A stretch of DNA of 5,947 bases from a candidate division SR1 bacterium (GTDB lineage Bacteria > Patescibacteriota > Gracilibacteria > Absconditabacterales > Absconditicoccaceae). Made by a program: the position numbers and the translations under genes. Below are positions 1 through 5,556 of the stretch, piece after piece. The stretch is taken from assembly GCA_025997135.1 (NCBI GenBank), contig BNUE01000048.1, positions 1-5,947 of the forward strand, given 5' to 3'. Each line of letters begins with the position of its first letter. Position 1 is the stretch's first letter. The notes beneath the pieces are model-generated. The model was not told the DNA's origin. It did not search any database and was given only the letters and a program-made list of their open reading frames with translations.

Positions 1-1635
1 CTGACTACTCTGACAAATTGAGATGTCCTGGTGACTCTACACTCAAATGAGCCGATCAAAACGCCTACTGGCTGGACAAAAGTAAATGATACCACTTTTA
101 CCAAGACTTACACTGCCAATACTTCAGTTAGCTGAGATGTGGTAAGTATTGAAGATATTGCGTGAAATACTTCAACGGTAACTGTTATCGTGCAAAATAT
201 CGACAAAGTTGCTCCAAAACTGGTATGAACTCCTAATTATTCCAATATAGCACCGACAGATGAGGATGTCTCAGTAACTCTAACTTTCGATGAAGCCCTA
301 TGAGAACCACTTCCTACAGGACGAGCTTTTATAGATACTGAACACAAGATAGTTCGCAAATACTATTCCAAAAATACAGAAGAAAGTGTTATGTTCAAAG
401 ATATCGCAGGTAATAATTCTGAAAATGTTCAGATAAAGCTAACTAATATCGATGCAGACAAACTGCAATGAGAAATAACAATTGATATGTCTGAAAAAGA
501 AACAGACTGAAAAATTTCTGCAAATGCGACCTTCAACAAAGATATGAAGCCTCACTCAGAGTGGACTTGGACTGATAAAAGGAACGCTTACAAAATTTTC
601 ACAAAAAATACTTCTCAGAATTATGAATTTGAAGATGTCTTTGGCAAAAAGACGACAAAACTGGTTCAGATCAGTGAATTTGATGAAATTTGACCAAGTG
701 TAGATATCTCATTTGATACCAAAGAAACCGTATGACCTGTGGAAGTGATCGCAACTGCTGATGAAAAGTGCAAAACTCCAGATGGACGAACGATGGTTGG
801 AACTGACGGTAAGAAATTCAAGAAATCGTTCGATGATAACGGTACTTATTCGGTGACTTTTGAAGATATAAGCTTCAATCATAATGCTACGAAAAAGACT
901 TTCACAATCAATAATATCAATAATGGATTACCTACTACACCAGAAATTCGGAAGATGGAGCCAGAAAATTTCACTAACACTTTTAGAACAATTTATTTAG
1001 GCGAATTAGAAACTGGTGAAAAATATGTTATCGATGGAGTAGAACAGGTCTGAAATACCTTTGCAGTATTAGAAAATAAGAGTTATAAAATTCAGAGGAA
1101 AAACAAGTTATGAACTCTATCCAAAGAGTTGACTCACAAAGAAGAAATGATTGCCAAAGAGAAACCTGAAATCACATCTTGGAAAGTAGAAAATGGCAAG
1201 CTTATCATCAATGCAAAGTGAATTGCTAGTCATGGAGGAAAGACTCCAGCTATATCTTCTTATCGAATTGAGGAGTTAAATGGTGGACAGGAACAGAGCT
1301 GAAATGAATTTGAAATCCCTCTTGAAGACCAGACTTATCATGCTGGAATCAAAGATCAGGCAGGGAATATATTAGAGTGATTTGTAGTCAATTATACTGA
1401 TATTGTAGATCTTCCAGATGTTAAGGAAACTGCGAAACTTATTTGAGAAAATATAGTCCTCACCAGTGAAAAACCAATATGAGAAATCTATATTTACGAC
1501 TTAAATGGAAGAGTAATTCGAGAAGGTGACGGCAATCAGAAAGATGAAGTTGTTATCCCAATAAATGGCTTGTCAAACGGTGCTTTGTTCGTGAGGACTA
1601 GATACTGAACGTATAATGTGATGAAGCTGAGGTAA
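1..1635 (+). CDS. Large Ig-like repeat surface protein, C-terminal part (UGA=Gly)
   Basis: Open frame from the window edge to TAA at 1633-1635, 544 codons, with the N-terminus outside the window. It contains 17 in-frame TGA codons (first at 19, last at 1606), read as Gly. The protein is a string of about four Ig-like modules of roughly 75-80 residues. They share a pattern of Gly-Trp-Thr, then Phe/Tyr-Thr-Lys-x-Tyr, then Asp-x-Ala-Gly-Asn, seen near residues 15-50, 100-135, 180-215 and 253-290. A further Ig/FN3-like domain follows at about 390-465, again ending in Asp-Gln-Ala-Gly-Asn. The end (residues 483-544) looks like a sorting tail. Such repeats are typical of secreted adhesins and cell-surface proteins, so a role in attachment is an inference; no catalytic domain is visible. 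CGA replaces the module Trp in two repeats (322-324 and 787-789). The family is well supported, the exact function is not. Confidence 0.85.
1447..1632 (+). other. C-terminal tail resembling a T9SS type A sorting domain
   Basis: The last about 60 residues of the surface protein read Glu-Asn-Ile-Val-Leu, then IYIYDLNGRVI, then Ile-Asn-Gly-Leu-Ser-Asn-Gly-Ala-Leu-Phe-Val-Arg, then a short strand ending NVMKLR. This order (short strand, Y-D-x-x-G-R, L-S/P-x-G-x-[YF]-x-V, and a basic C-terminus ending in K-L-x) is the signature of the Por/type IX C-terminal sorting domain of Bacteroidota. The match is by eye. It may instead be a related beta-sandwich tail used for another export or anchoring route. 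Confidence 0.5.
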
Positions 1636-1642
1636 AAATCTC

Positions 1643-1670
1643 TTGATTTTCTTCTCCATTTCCGTATAAA
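1643..1670 (+). promoter_or_regulatory. Candidate sigma70-type promoter for rpsL
   Basis: TTGATT (1643-1648) and TATAAA (1665-1670) are separated by 16 bases, in the gap between the surface gene and rpsL. No hairpin followed by a T-run separates the two genes, so read-through from upstream is also possible. Confidence 0.45.
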
Positions 1671-1730
1671 TCAACACAATGCAAAGCAAAAAGGCAATGC
1701 CCATTTATATTTTCTAATTTAGAATAACGT

Positions 1731-2153
1731 ATGCCAACGATTAACCAGCTTATCAAAAACGGAAGAACCAAGAAAAACTTTAAATCTAAAGCTCCTGTGC
1801 TTCAGTTTGGCTTAAATAAGCTTAAATGAGATAAAAAAGTTGCAAAACCAGCTCCATTTAAGAGAGGAGTGTGTCTCAAAGTTTCTGTGATGGGACCTAA
1901 AAAACCTAATTCTGCACAGAGAAAATTCGCTAAAGTTAGACTTTCAAACTCTTCAGAAGTTTTAGCATATATCCCAGGAGAATCTCACAGTCTCCAGGAG
2001 CATAGTGTGGTTTTGGTGCGTGGATGACGTGTTAAAGATCTTCCAGGTGTGAAATATCACATTGTACGTGGTAAATACGATGCAAACCCAGTAGCTAATC
2101 GTAAAAAATCTCGTTCACTTTATGGAGTTAAGAAGCCAAAAGTAGGGAAATAA
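1731..2153 (+). CDS. rpsL: Small ribosomal subunit protein uS12
   Basis: Encodes 140 residues of S12, the decoding-centre protein of the 30S subunit. Family landmarks are clear: KRGVC near residue 45, [10 protein letters not shown] with the Lys of the streptomycin-resistance site, the [19 protein letters not shown] block, and a YGVKKPK end. The protein is longer than the 124-residue E. coli form because it has the extra loop before KRGVC that many other bacteria carry. Two TGA codons occur, at 1827 (residue 33) and 2025 (residue 99). The second lies inside the invariant RGGRVKDLPG motif, which makes it one of the best proofs in the window that UGA is Gly. PNSAQRK has Gln where most bacteria have Leu. 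There is no Shine-Dalgarno before the ATG. rpsG follows after 62 bases, as in the classic str operon, but fusA and tuf do not. Confidence 0.97.
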
Positions 2154-2215
2154 ATCAGATTTATAATGCTATTTAGATATATACATCTTTTAAATCTTCA
2201 GAAATATTATTATTC

Positions 2216-2668
2216 ATGTCAAAAGCAAACAACGCAGGTATTCAGTCTTCAAACGAAGAAAAGCTCATCAATCATTTGATGAAGGATGGTAAGAAGTCTG
2301 TTGCCAAGAAAATTTATGAAAATGCTCTAAAAGAGATTAAATTAAATGGACATATGAATCCAGCAGTTGTTGTTCAGTCAGCAATTGAGAATTCGTCTCC
2401 AAATATTATGATCAAATCAAAGAGGATTGGAGGTGCTGTTTATCAGGTACCAGTTGAGGTTAAACCTGCGAAAAGATTCTTTTTTGCTACAAAATGGATT
2501 TTGGATGCGGCTAGAAGTAAGTCAGGTAAACCAATGTACAAAAAACTTGCAGAAGAACTTATCGCGGCATACGGAAATCAGTGATCAGCAGTTAAGAAAA
2601 AAGAAGAAGCTCATAAGATGGCAGAGGCGAACAAGGCATTTGCTTATATGGCGAAATATGTTAATTAG
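2216..2668 (+). CDS. rpsG: Small ribosomal subunit protein uS7
   Basis: Encodes 150 residues of S7, the primary 16S rRNA 3'-domain binder that organises the 30S head. Recognisable blocks are LMKDGKKSVAKKIY (about residues 21-34), KSKRIGGAVYQVPVEV (67-82) and AVKKKEEAHKMAEANKAFAY near the end. The TGA at 2582 (residue 123) fills the Gly just before AVKK, as in other S7 proteins; stopping there would delete the conserved C-terminal helix. The true stop is TAG at 2666-2668. The start is the only ATG available. The usual basic PRR...LPDP N-terminus is missing, so the protein begins about ten residues later than E. coli S7. There is no Shine-Dalgarno; the leader is T/A-rich. It is probably cotranscribed with rpsL. 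Confidence 0.96.
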
Positions 2669-2688
2669 TTATTAGAAATATATTTGCG

Positions 2689-2709
2689 TGGTAATACTTG
2701 TGATTACCA
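2689..2709 (+). repeat. Perfect 7-bp inverted repeat between rpsG and tRNA-Arg
   Basis: TGGTAAT (2689-2695) and ATTACCA (2703-2709) flank a 7-base loop. The hairpin ends 5 bases before the tRNA acceptor stem and has no T-run behind it, so it is not a standard terminator. It could be a processing or stability element for the rpsG transcript, or an operator. Confidence 0.5.
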
Positions 2710-2714
2710 GCTGT

Positions 2715-2786
2715 GCTCCTGTAGTTCAATGGATAGAACAACAGCCTTCTAAGCTGTGGATCCAGGTTCGATCCCTGGCAGGGGTA
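2715..2786 (+). tRNA. tRNA-Arg (anticodon UCU)
   Basis: A 72-base cloverleaf can be drawn. The acceptor GCTCCTG pairs with CAGGGGT (two G-U pairs), and the D stem is GTTC/GAAC with an 8-base loop. The anticodon stem ACAGC/GCTGT has loop CTTCTAA, giving anticodon TCT. The variable loop is 4 bases, the T stem is CCAGG/CCTGG with loop TTCGATC, and the discriminator is A. CCA is not encoded. It reads AGA/AGG, the commonest Arg codons in this window along with CGT. Confidence 0.95.
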
Positions 2787-2794
2787 AGTTTGTC

Positions 2795-2824
2795 TTGAAT
2801 TACATCATTAAATTTATATATAAT
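2795..2824 (+). promoter_or_regulatory. Candidate promoter for the 2857-3275 gene pair
   Basis: TTGAAT (2795-2800) and a perfect TATAAT (2819-2824) are 18 bases apart. They lie just after tRNA-Arg and about 33 bases before the ATG at 2857. Confidence 0.5.
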
Positions 2825-2856
2825 CAGTGTTTTATTACTTTTAATACTATTTACTA

Positions 2857-3129
2857 ATGTGAGATACCAACGGAAGAAAGATAGCCCACATGCTCAAGAG
2901 AATCACTTGGCATCGCAAAAAATCATCAAAAAAGCATGAAAATGCTATCGAGCGATATATTTTGACTTTACGCAAAGAGGAAAAACTTTGAGCTGATGAT
3001 AGATGGGTTAAAATCACAAAAAATAAAGCTATTGATAGGCTTCGTAAGATGTGAACCACTCCTCAGCAGGTAAAAGATGTTCTGGAAAATAGAACTTATA
3101 AACATTTATCTTCTAAAGTAGATTTCTAA
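2857..3129 (+). CDS. Unrecognised basic 90-residue protein
   Basis: I do not recognise a family. The frame runs from ATG at 2857 to TAA at 3127-3129 and includes three TGA codons read as Gly (2860, 2989, 3052); an in-frame TAA at 2842 bounds it upstream. The protein is rich in Lys and Arg (for example HRKKSSKKHE near residues 19-28), has no signal peptide or membrane segment, and looks mostly helical. The second half (about 45-80) has a Lys-Ala-Ile-Asp-Arg-Leu-Arg-Lys-Met-Gly-Thr-Thr-Pro pattern that suggests a small helical bundle. Basic composition and its ribosomal neighbours suggest RNA binding, which is inference only. It overlaps the next gene by one base (TAATG), so the two are probably translationally coupled. 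One CGA codon (2953) is ambiguous, Arg or Trp. Confidence 0.75.
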
Positions 3130-3275
3130 TGAGACTCAAAACAAATGCAAAGAGAAAGCTGAATAAAGCTCTTGTTCGTGTAGAAAAAAGCGTAATTATG
3201 GATGTTCGTAGAAATATTGAACAGCAAAAAAAATGGAAAGCAAAAATGCTTAATGGAAAAGTAGCTGTTAAATAG
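3129..3275 (+). CDS. 48-residue basic protein, possibly a reduced bS21
   Basis: ATG overlaps the preceding TAA (TAATG) and the stop is TAG at 3273-3275. The protein is very basic and predicted helical: MRLKTNAKRKLNKAL, then VIMDVRRNIEQQKKWKAK. The order Lys-Ala-Leu-x-Arg-x-x-Lys, Val-Ile-Met-Asp-Val-Arg-Arg, then a Lys-rich helix recalls small-subunit protein bS21 (ALRRFKR, then VLAEVRRREFYEKP). The loop between the two halves would be about five residues shorter, and the KP motif is absent. Tight linkage to the basic gene upstream and the ribosomal setting fit. It could equally be an unrelated RNA-binding peptide. It contains no TGA codon. Confidence 0.6.
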   Translation: MRLKTNAKRKLNKALVRVEKSVIMDVRRNIEQQKKWKAKMLNGKVAVK

Positions 3276-3303
3276 TTTTGTATGTGAATTTTTCTGATAA
3301 ATT

Positions 3304-3325
3304 AGGCGAGAAATCGTCTTTTTTT
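3304..3325 (+). terminator. Intrinsic terminator after the 2857-3275 gene pair
   Basis: Stem AGGCGA (3304-3309) pairs with TCGTCT (3314-3319), with one G-T pair, around a GAAA tetraloop and runs into seven Ts (3319-3325). It lies 28 bases after the TAG of the 48-residue gene. Confidence 0.85.
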
Positions 3326-3356
3326 CTTTCTGGCTTATCGTCTGCTAAAATTGCTA

Positions 3357-3384
3357 TTGACTTTTGTTAAAAAATGATTATAAT
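3357..3384 (+). promoter_or_regulatory. Strong sigma70-type promoter
   Basis: TTGACT (3357-3362) and a perfect TATAAT (3379-3384) are 16 bases apart. This is the best promoter match in the window. It stands directly behind the terminator and 35 bases before the ATG at 3420, so it should drive the small membrane protein gene. Confidence 0.75.
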
Positions 3385-3419
3385 GAGGGATTGTATGTTA
3401 AATAAAAAGAAAAATAAAT

Positions 3420-3614
3420 ATGAAAAAAGAAAAAACAGTAATTGATGTGTTTGAAATTGTCTTCGTAATTATCCTAACTGTATTATTACTCTCGCTGATA
3501 TGGGGGATGTTAATTAAAGACTTTACCATTTTTGTGGTGATTTTCGTTGTGGTATTATTCTTACTATTCCCTTGCTCACTCTTTAATCACTTTAATCATA
3601 GAAGGCGGGAGTAA
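3420..3614 (+). CDS. Small two-helix membrane protein, 64 residues
   Basis: No family recognised. The frame starts at the only ATG after an in-frame TAA (3399-3401) and ends at TAA. The charged N-terminus (MKKEK) is followed by two hydrophobic helices at about residues 11-31 (Phe-Glu-Ile-Val-Phe onward) and 35-54 (Phe-Thr-Ile-Phe-Val-Val onward), joined by a short Ile-Lys-Asp turn. The C-terminus is basic (NHFNHRRRE). Charge on both ends suggests a hairpin with both termini in the cytoplasm. It has its own strong promoter and its own terminator, so it is a monocistronic unit unrelated to the ribosomal genes around it. It has no TGA codon and only one Gly. A hydrophobic peptide with a strong dedicated promoter could be a stress or toxin-like peptide, but nothing here proves that. 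Confidence 0.7.
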   Translation: MKKEKTVIDVFEIVFVIILTVLLLSLIWGMLIKDFTIFVVIFVVVLFLLFPCSLFNHFNHRRRE

Positions 3615-3643
3615 GGACTGGTTGTGAATTGACTAATTATAAT

Positions 3644-3683
3644 GCTACCAATGGACCATAATGGATCTGGCGGTAGCTTTTTT
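3644..3683 (+). terminator. Intrinsic terminator of the small membrane protein gene
   Basis: GCTACC (3644-3649) pairs perfectly with GGTAGC (3672-3677) and is followed by six Ts (3678-3683). The 22-base interior contains CCATAATGG, which can fold on itself. The stem lies 29 bases after the TAA at 3612-3614. Confidence 0.8.
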
Positions 3684-3741
3684 GTTATTTTAAGTCAGCT
3701 TTTTATCTTTTTTTTAATTTTTTATGCTGTAATTATGGCTT

Positions 3742-3798
3742 ATGAACTACTGTCCTTCATGCAAAAATGAAATTATATCAATTTCCCCTTGATTTTAG
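3742..3798 (+). CDS. Possible 18-residue Cys-x-x-Cys micro-ORF
   Basis: ATG at 3742 opens a short frame, MNYCPSCKNEIISIS-Pro-Gly-Phe, ending in TAG at 3796-3798 with one TGA read as Gly (3790). The start resembles the first knuckle of a zinc-ribbon protein. It may be a leader peptide, a remnant of a lost zinc-ribbon gene, or chance. The rest of 3684-3880 is T-rich and has no other gene that I can support. Confidence 0.15.
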
Positions 3799-3816
3799 GT
3801 ATCAAATTCATATATA
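3789..3816 (+). promoter_or_regulatory. Weak candidate promoter for rplS
   Basis: TTGATT (3789-3794) and TATATA (3811-3816) are 16 bases apart. The TATATATA run allows other spacings. It lies 65 bases before the L19 ATG and after a strong terminator, where a promoter is needed. Confidence 0.4.
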
Positions 3817-3824
3817 TAGTTGCA

Positions 3825-3842
3825 CTGCGAGTAAAAACGCAG
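3825..3842 (+). promoter_or_regulatory. Leader hairpin upstream of rplS
   Basis: CTGCG (3825-3829) and CGCAG (3838-3842) pair perfectly around the loop AGTAAAAA. There is no T-run, so it is not a terminator. It would lie at the very start of the rplS transcript made from the candidate promoter and could stabilise the message or take part in feedback. Confidence 0.35.
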
Positions 3843-3880
3843 GTAAAATTAGATTTATCATGTTATTGAATTTTATTCCT

Positions 3881-4468
3881 ATGAATTACGAAAGACTCAC
3901 AGCGGTATATGCCAAACAATGAGCTCCTGTTCTCCCAGTAAAAAAGGGTATGCAGCTCGAAATCCACGAAAAAGTTGGAGAATGATCTACAGAGAGAGTT
4001 TGGAGATTTAAAGGTTTGGTTATAAAAGTTAAAAAGCCGAACCATCCAGACGGTACATTTACTATTCGTGGTGTGGCTTCATGAGTTACGATCGAAAAAA
4101 TTTATCCGCTTTCGTTTCCAAAGTTTGAGAAGGTGCTTCTTTTGGACGAATTCAAAGCTCGTAAGTCTAAATTATATTATATGAGAGATAAAATTGGAAA
4201 AGATGCACGTCTTAAATCCAAAATCACAACTGACCGTAGAGATGCAGATTTGACAGCAGAATCTTTTGTTCACACGGCATCATTTACACCAGTTGTAGAA
4301 ACTAAACCCGCTCCAGAAGTAGTGGAAGAAGCTGCTCCAGAAGTAGTGGAAGAAGCTGCTCCAGAAGTAGTGGAAGAAGCTGCTCCAGAAGTAGTAGAAG
4401 AAGCTACTCCAGAAGTAGTGGGAGAAGCTACTCCAGAAGTAGTGGGAGAAGCTACTCCAGAAGAGTAA
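3881..4468 (+). CDS. rplS: Large ribosomal subunit protein bL19 with acidic repeat tail
   Basis: Encodes L19, a 50S protein at the interface with the 30S subunit. The core (residues 1-113) shows EIHEKVGEGSTERVWRFKGLVI, TFTIRGVASGVTIEKIYPL and KARKSKLYYMRDKIGK, matching the family blocks EGxxERxxxFxGxVI, FTVRxIxxGVGVERxFPL and RRAKLYYLR. Three TGA codons (3920, 3983, 4082; residues 14, 35, 68) are read as Gly; the last two are at conserved Gly positions. I chose ATG 3881 because it gives the usual distance of about 20 residues to the first strand; ATG 3860 in the same frame would add seven residues. At 195 residues it is about 80 longer than normal: residues 144-195 are an APEVVEEA repeat. The usual rpsP-rimM-trmD neighbours are absent; rplY follows after 40 bases. 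Confidence 0.95.
4310..4465 (+). repeat. In-frame 24-bp tandem repeat coding the L19 acidic tail
   Basis: Six full copies plus a 12-base partial copy of a 24-bp unit coding APEVVEEA. Copies 1-3 (4310-4381) are identical. Copy 4 differs by one silent base (GTG to GTA). Copies 5 and 6 (4406-4453) are identical to each other and differ from copies 1-3 by GCT to ACT and GAA to GGA. The partial copy ends the gene. Near-identity at DNA level points to recent slippage or unequal crossing over, and copy number probably varies between strains. Confidence 0.95.
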
Positions 4469-4508
4469 TTAGTATAACTTATAATTTATATTTAGTATCT
4501 ATAAACCA

Positions 4509-5138
4509 ATGAAACTTGCCACAAAAAACCGTGATATAGTCGGTAAAAAGGTGAAAAATTTAAGAAAAGAAGGGATTATCCCTGCTGTTGTTTATGGTAA
4601 ACATATTGATCAGCCAGTTAAAATCTCTTGTCTTAAAAATGATCTTCTCAGAGTGTATAAGGCATCAGGTTATACGACGCCTGTAGAATTGACGGGAGAT
4701 TTAGATCAGTTAGTGCTGATTCATACGCTTCAGCTTGATCCGATTAGTGATGAGATTATTACGGCGGACTTTTTGGCTGTTAGTAGAAAGGAAAAGGTGA
4801 CGGCTAATATTCCTTTGGTGTTGACTGGAGAATCTCAGGTAGAAAAACTAAATGAATGAAGAATTCAACTTATTAAAGATACGGTTGAGGTGGAGGCCTT
4901 CCCTCAGGATCTTCCTCATCAGATTGAGATGGATGTTTCAGCTATTCAGACACTAAATGATGTAATCTTTATCAAAGATTTGAAAATTCCTTCAAAGGTT
5001 GAGGTTATTGATGATTTGGAATTGCCTGTAATCACTGTGATGTCACTATCAGAAGATGCAATAGAACCTGAAGAAACAGAAGCTCCAGTAGCTGAGGAAA
5101 CACCAGCTCCAGACTCAACAGAAGAAAAAACTGAATAA
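4509..5138 (+). CDS. rplY: Large ribosomal subunit protein bL25, long CTC form
   Basis: Encodes 209 residues of the L25/TL5/CTC family, which binds 5S rRNA in the central protuberance. The N-terminal barrel (about 1-92) has VKNLRKEGIIPAVVYGK and LVLIHTLQLDPISDEIITADFL. The second CTC domain (about 95-178) has PLVLTGES, VEVEAFPQDLPHQIEMDVSA and FIKDLKIPSKVEV. TGA at 4857 (residue 117) is Gly in the NEGRIQ turn, where relatives have EGG; ending there would remove half of the second domain. The last 30 residues are acidic and Pro/Ala-rich (EPEETEAPVAEETPAP), similar in character to the L19 tail though not repeated. It lies 40 bases after rplS and 34 before rpmB, so the three are probably one operon. 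There is no Shine-Dalgarno. Confidence 0.95.
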
Positions 5139-5172
5139 TATTTAACTTTTACTTACATATTTATCAATATTC

Positions 5173-5361
5173 ATGGCAAGAGTGTGCTATTTCACGGGAA
5201 AAAAGACAGTGTCAGGAAATCAACGTTCTCATTCTATGAGAGCGACAAAAAGAGCCTTTAAACCTAATCTAATCAATAAGCGAATTAGATTAGAAGACTG
5301 ATCTTCAGTGAAAGTAAAAATCAATTCTAAACTGTATAAAAAATTCAGGGGTTTTTTGTAG
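5173..5361 (+). CDS. rpmB: Large ribosomal subunit protein bL28
   Basis: Encodes 62 residues of L28, a 50S protein near the tRNA E site. It starts [16 protein letters not shown], followed by the family signature [18 protein letters not shown] at 5299 (residue 43) is Gly in the LEDGSS turn. It ends at TAG (5359-5361) with a short C-terminus compared with about 78 residues in E. coli, close to the short Gram-positive length. Only one of the Cys residues seen in zinc-binding L28 forms is present. Codon 37 is CGA where the family normally has Arg; this bears on the CGA question. It is the last protein gene of the rplS-rplY-rpmB cluster; tRNA-Lys follows 42 bases later. Confidence 0.95.
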
Positions 5362-5403
5362 GATAATCTAAAACTTTAAAACTAAGGAGATTTTTCATCG
5401 TGA

Positions 5404-5476
5404 GGGGTAGTAGCTCAGTCGGTAGAGCAATAGCCTTTTAAGCTAGTGGTCCTGGGTTCGATCCCCAGCTACCCCA
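5404..5476 (+). tRNA. tRNA-Lys (anticodon UUU)
   Basis: A 73-base cloverleaf. The acceptor GGGGTAG/CTACCCC is perfect, the D stem is GCTC/GAGC, and the anticodon stem ATAGC/GCTAG has an A-G mismatch at its outer pair. The loop CTTTTAA gives anticodon TTT. The T stem is CTGGG/CCCAG with loop TTCGATC, and the discriminator is A. CCA is not encoded. Confidence 0.96.
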
Positions 5477-5488
5477 GATGGATTTCTC

Positions 5489-5495
5489 TTTTTTT
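5489..5495 (+). terminator. T-run after tRNA-Lys, possible transcript end
   Basis: Seven Ts start 13 bases after the tRNA, with no clear extra hairpin before them; the tRNA T arm and acceptor could serve as the stem. The gap 5477-5556 separates convergent genes and holds nothing else that I can support. Confidence 0.3.
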
Positions 5496-5556
5496 GTTTA
5501 CGAAAATCAGAGCGAATTTGTCTATCCGCCCCTACAATTTTGTTAATTCTATAATA

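Noticed and set aside
1..1635. A decayed pseudogene with 17 stop codons
   Set aside because: All interruptions are TGA and none is TAA or TAG; the same codon interrupts conserved ribosomal genes at Gly positions, so this is recoding and not decay.
2427..2675. Overlapping 82-residue frame within rpsG
   Set aside because: It lies in another frame of a certain S7 gene and has no recognisable features.
2847..3059. Minus-strand 70-residue frame with a signal-like N-terminus
   Set aside because: It is antisense to the 90-residue gene; the hydrophobic look comes from the complement of Lys- and Glu-rich codons.
2857..3129. Ribosomal protein S15 or a RecX-type regulator
   Set aside because: Position among ribosomal genes suggested S15, but none of its motifs are present; the RecX-like helix pattern is too weak and too short to name.
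3629..3643. TTGACT and TATAAT as a second promoter
   Set aside because: The two boxes are only three bases apart and the site runs straight into a terminator hairpin.
3863..4045. Minus-strand 60-residue frame
   Set aside because: It is antisense to the conserved core of L19.
4310..4465. Non-coding tandem repeat or CRISPR-like array
   Set aside because: The units are head-to-tail without spacers, in phase with rplS, and a multiple of three.
5384..5439. AAGGAG followed by GTG as a short gene start
   Set aside because: The resulting frame is 13 codons and lies within tRNA-Lys; the SD-like match is likely chance.
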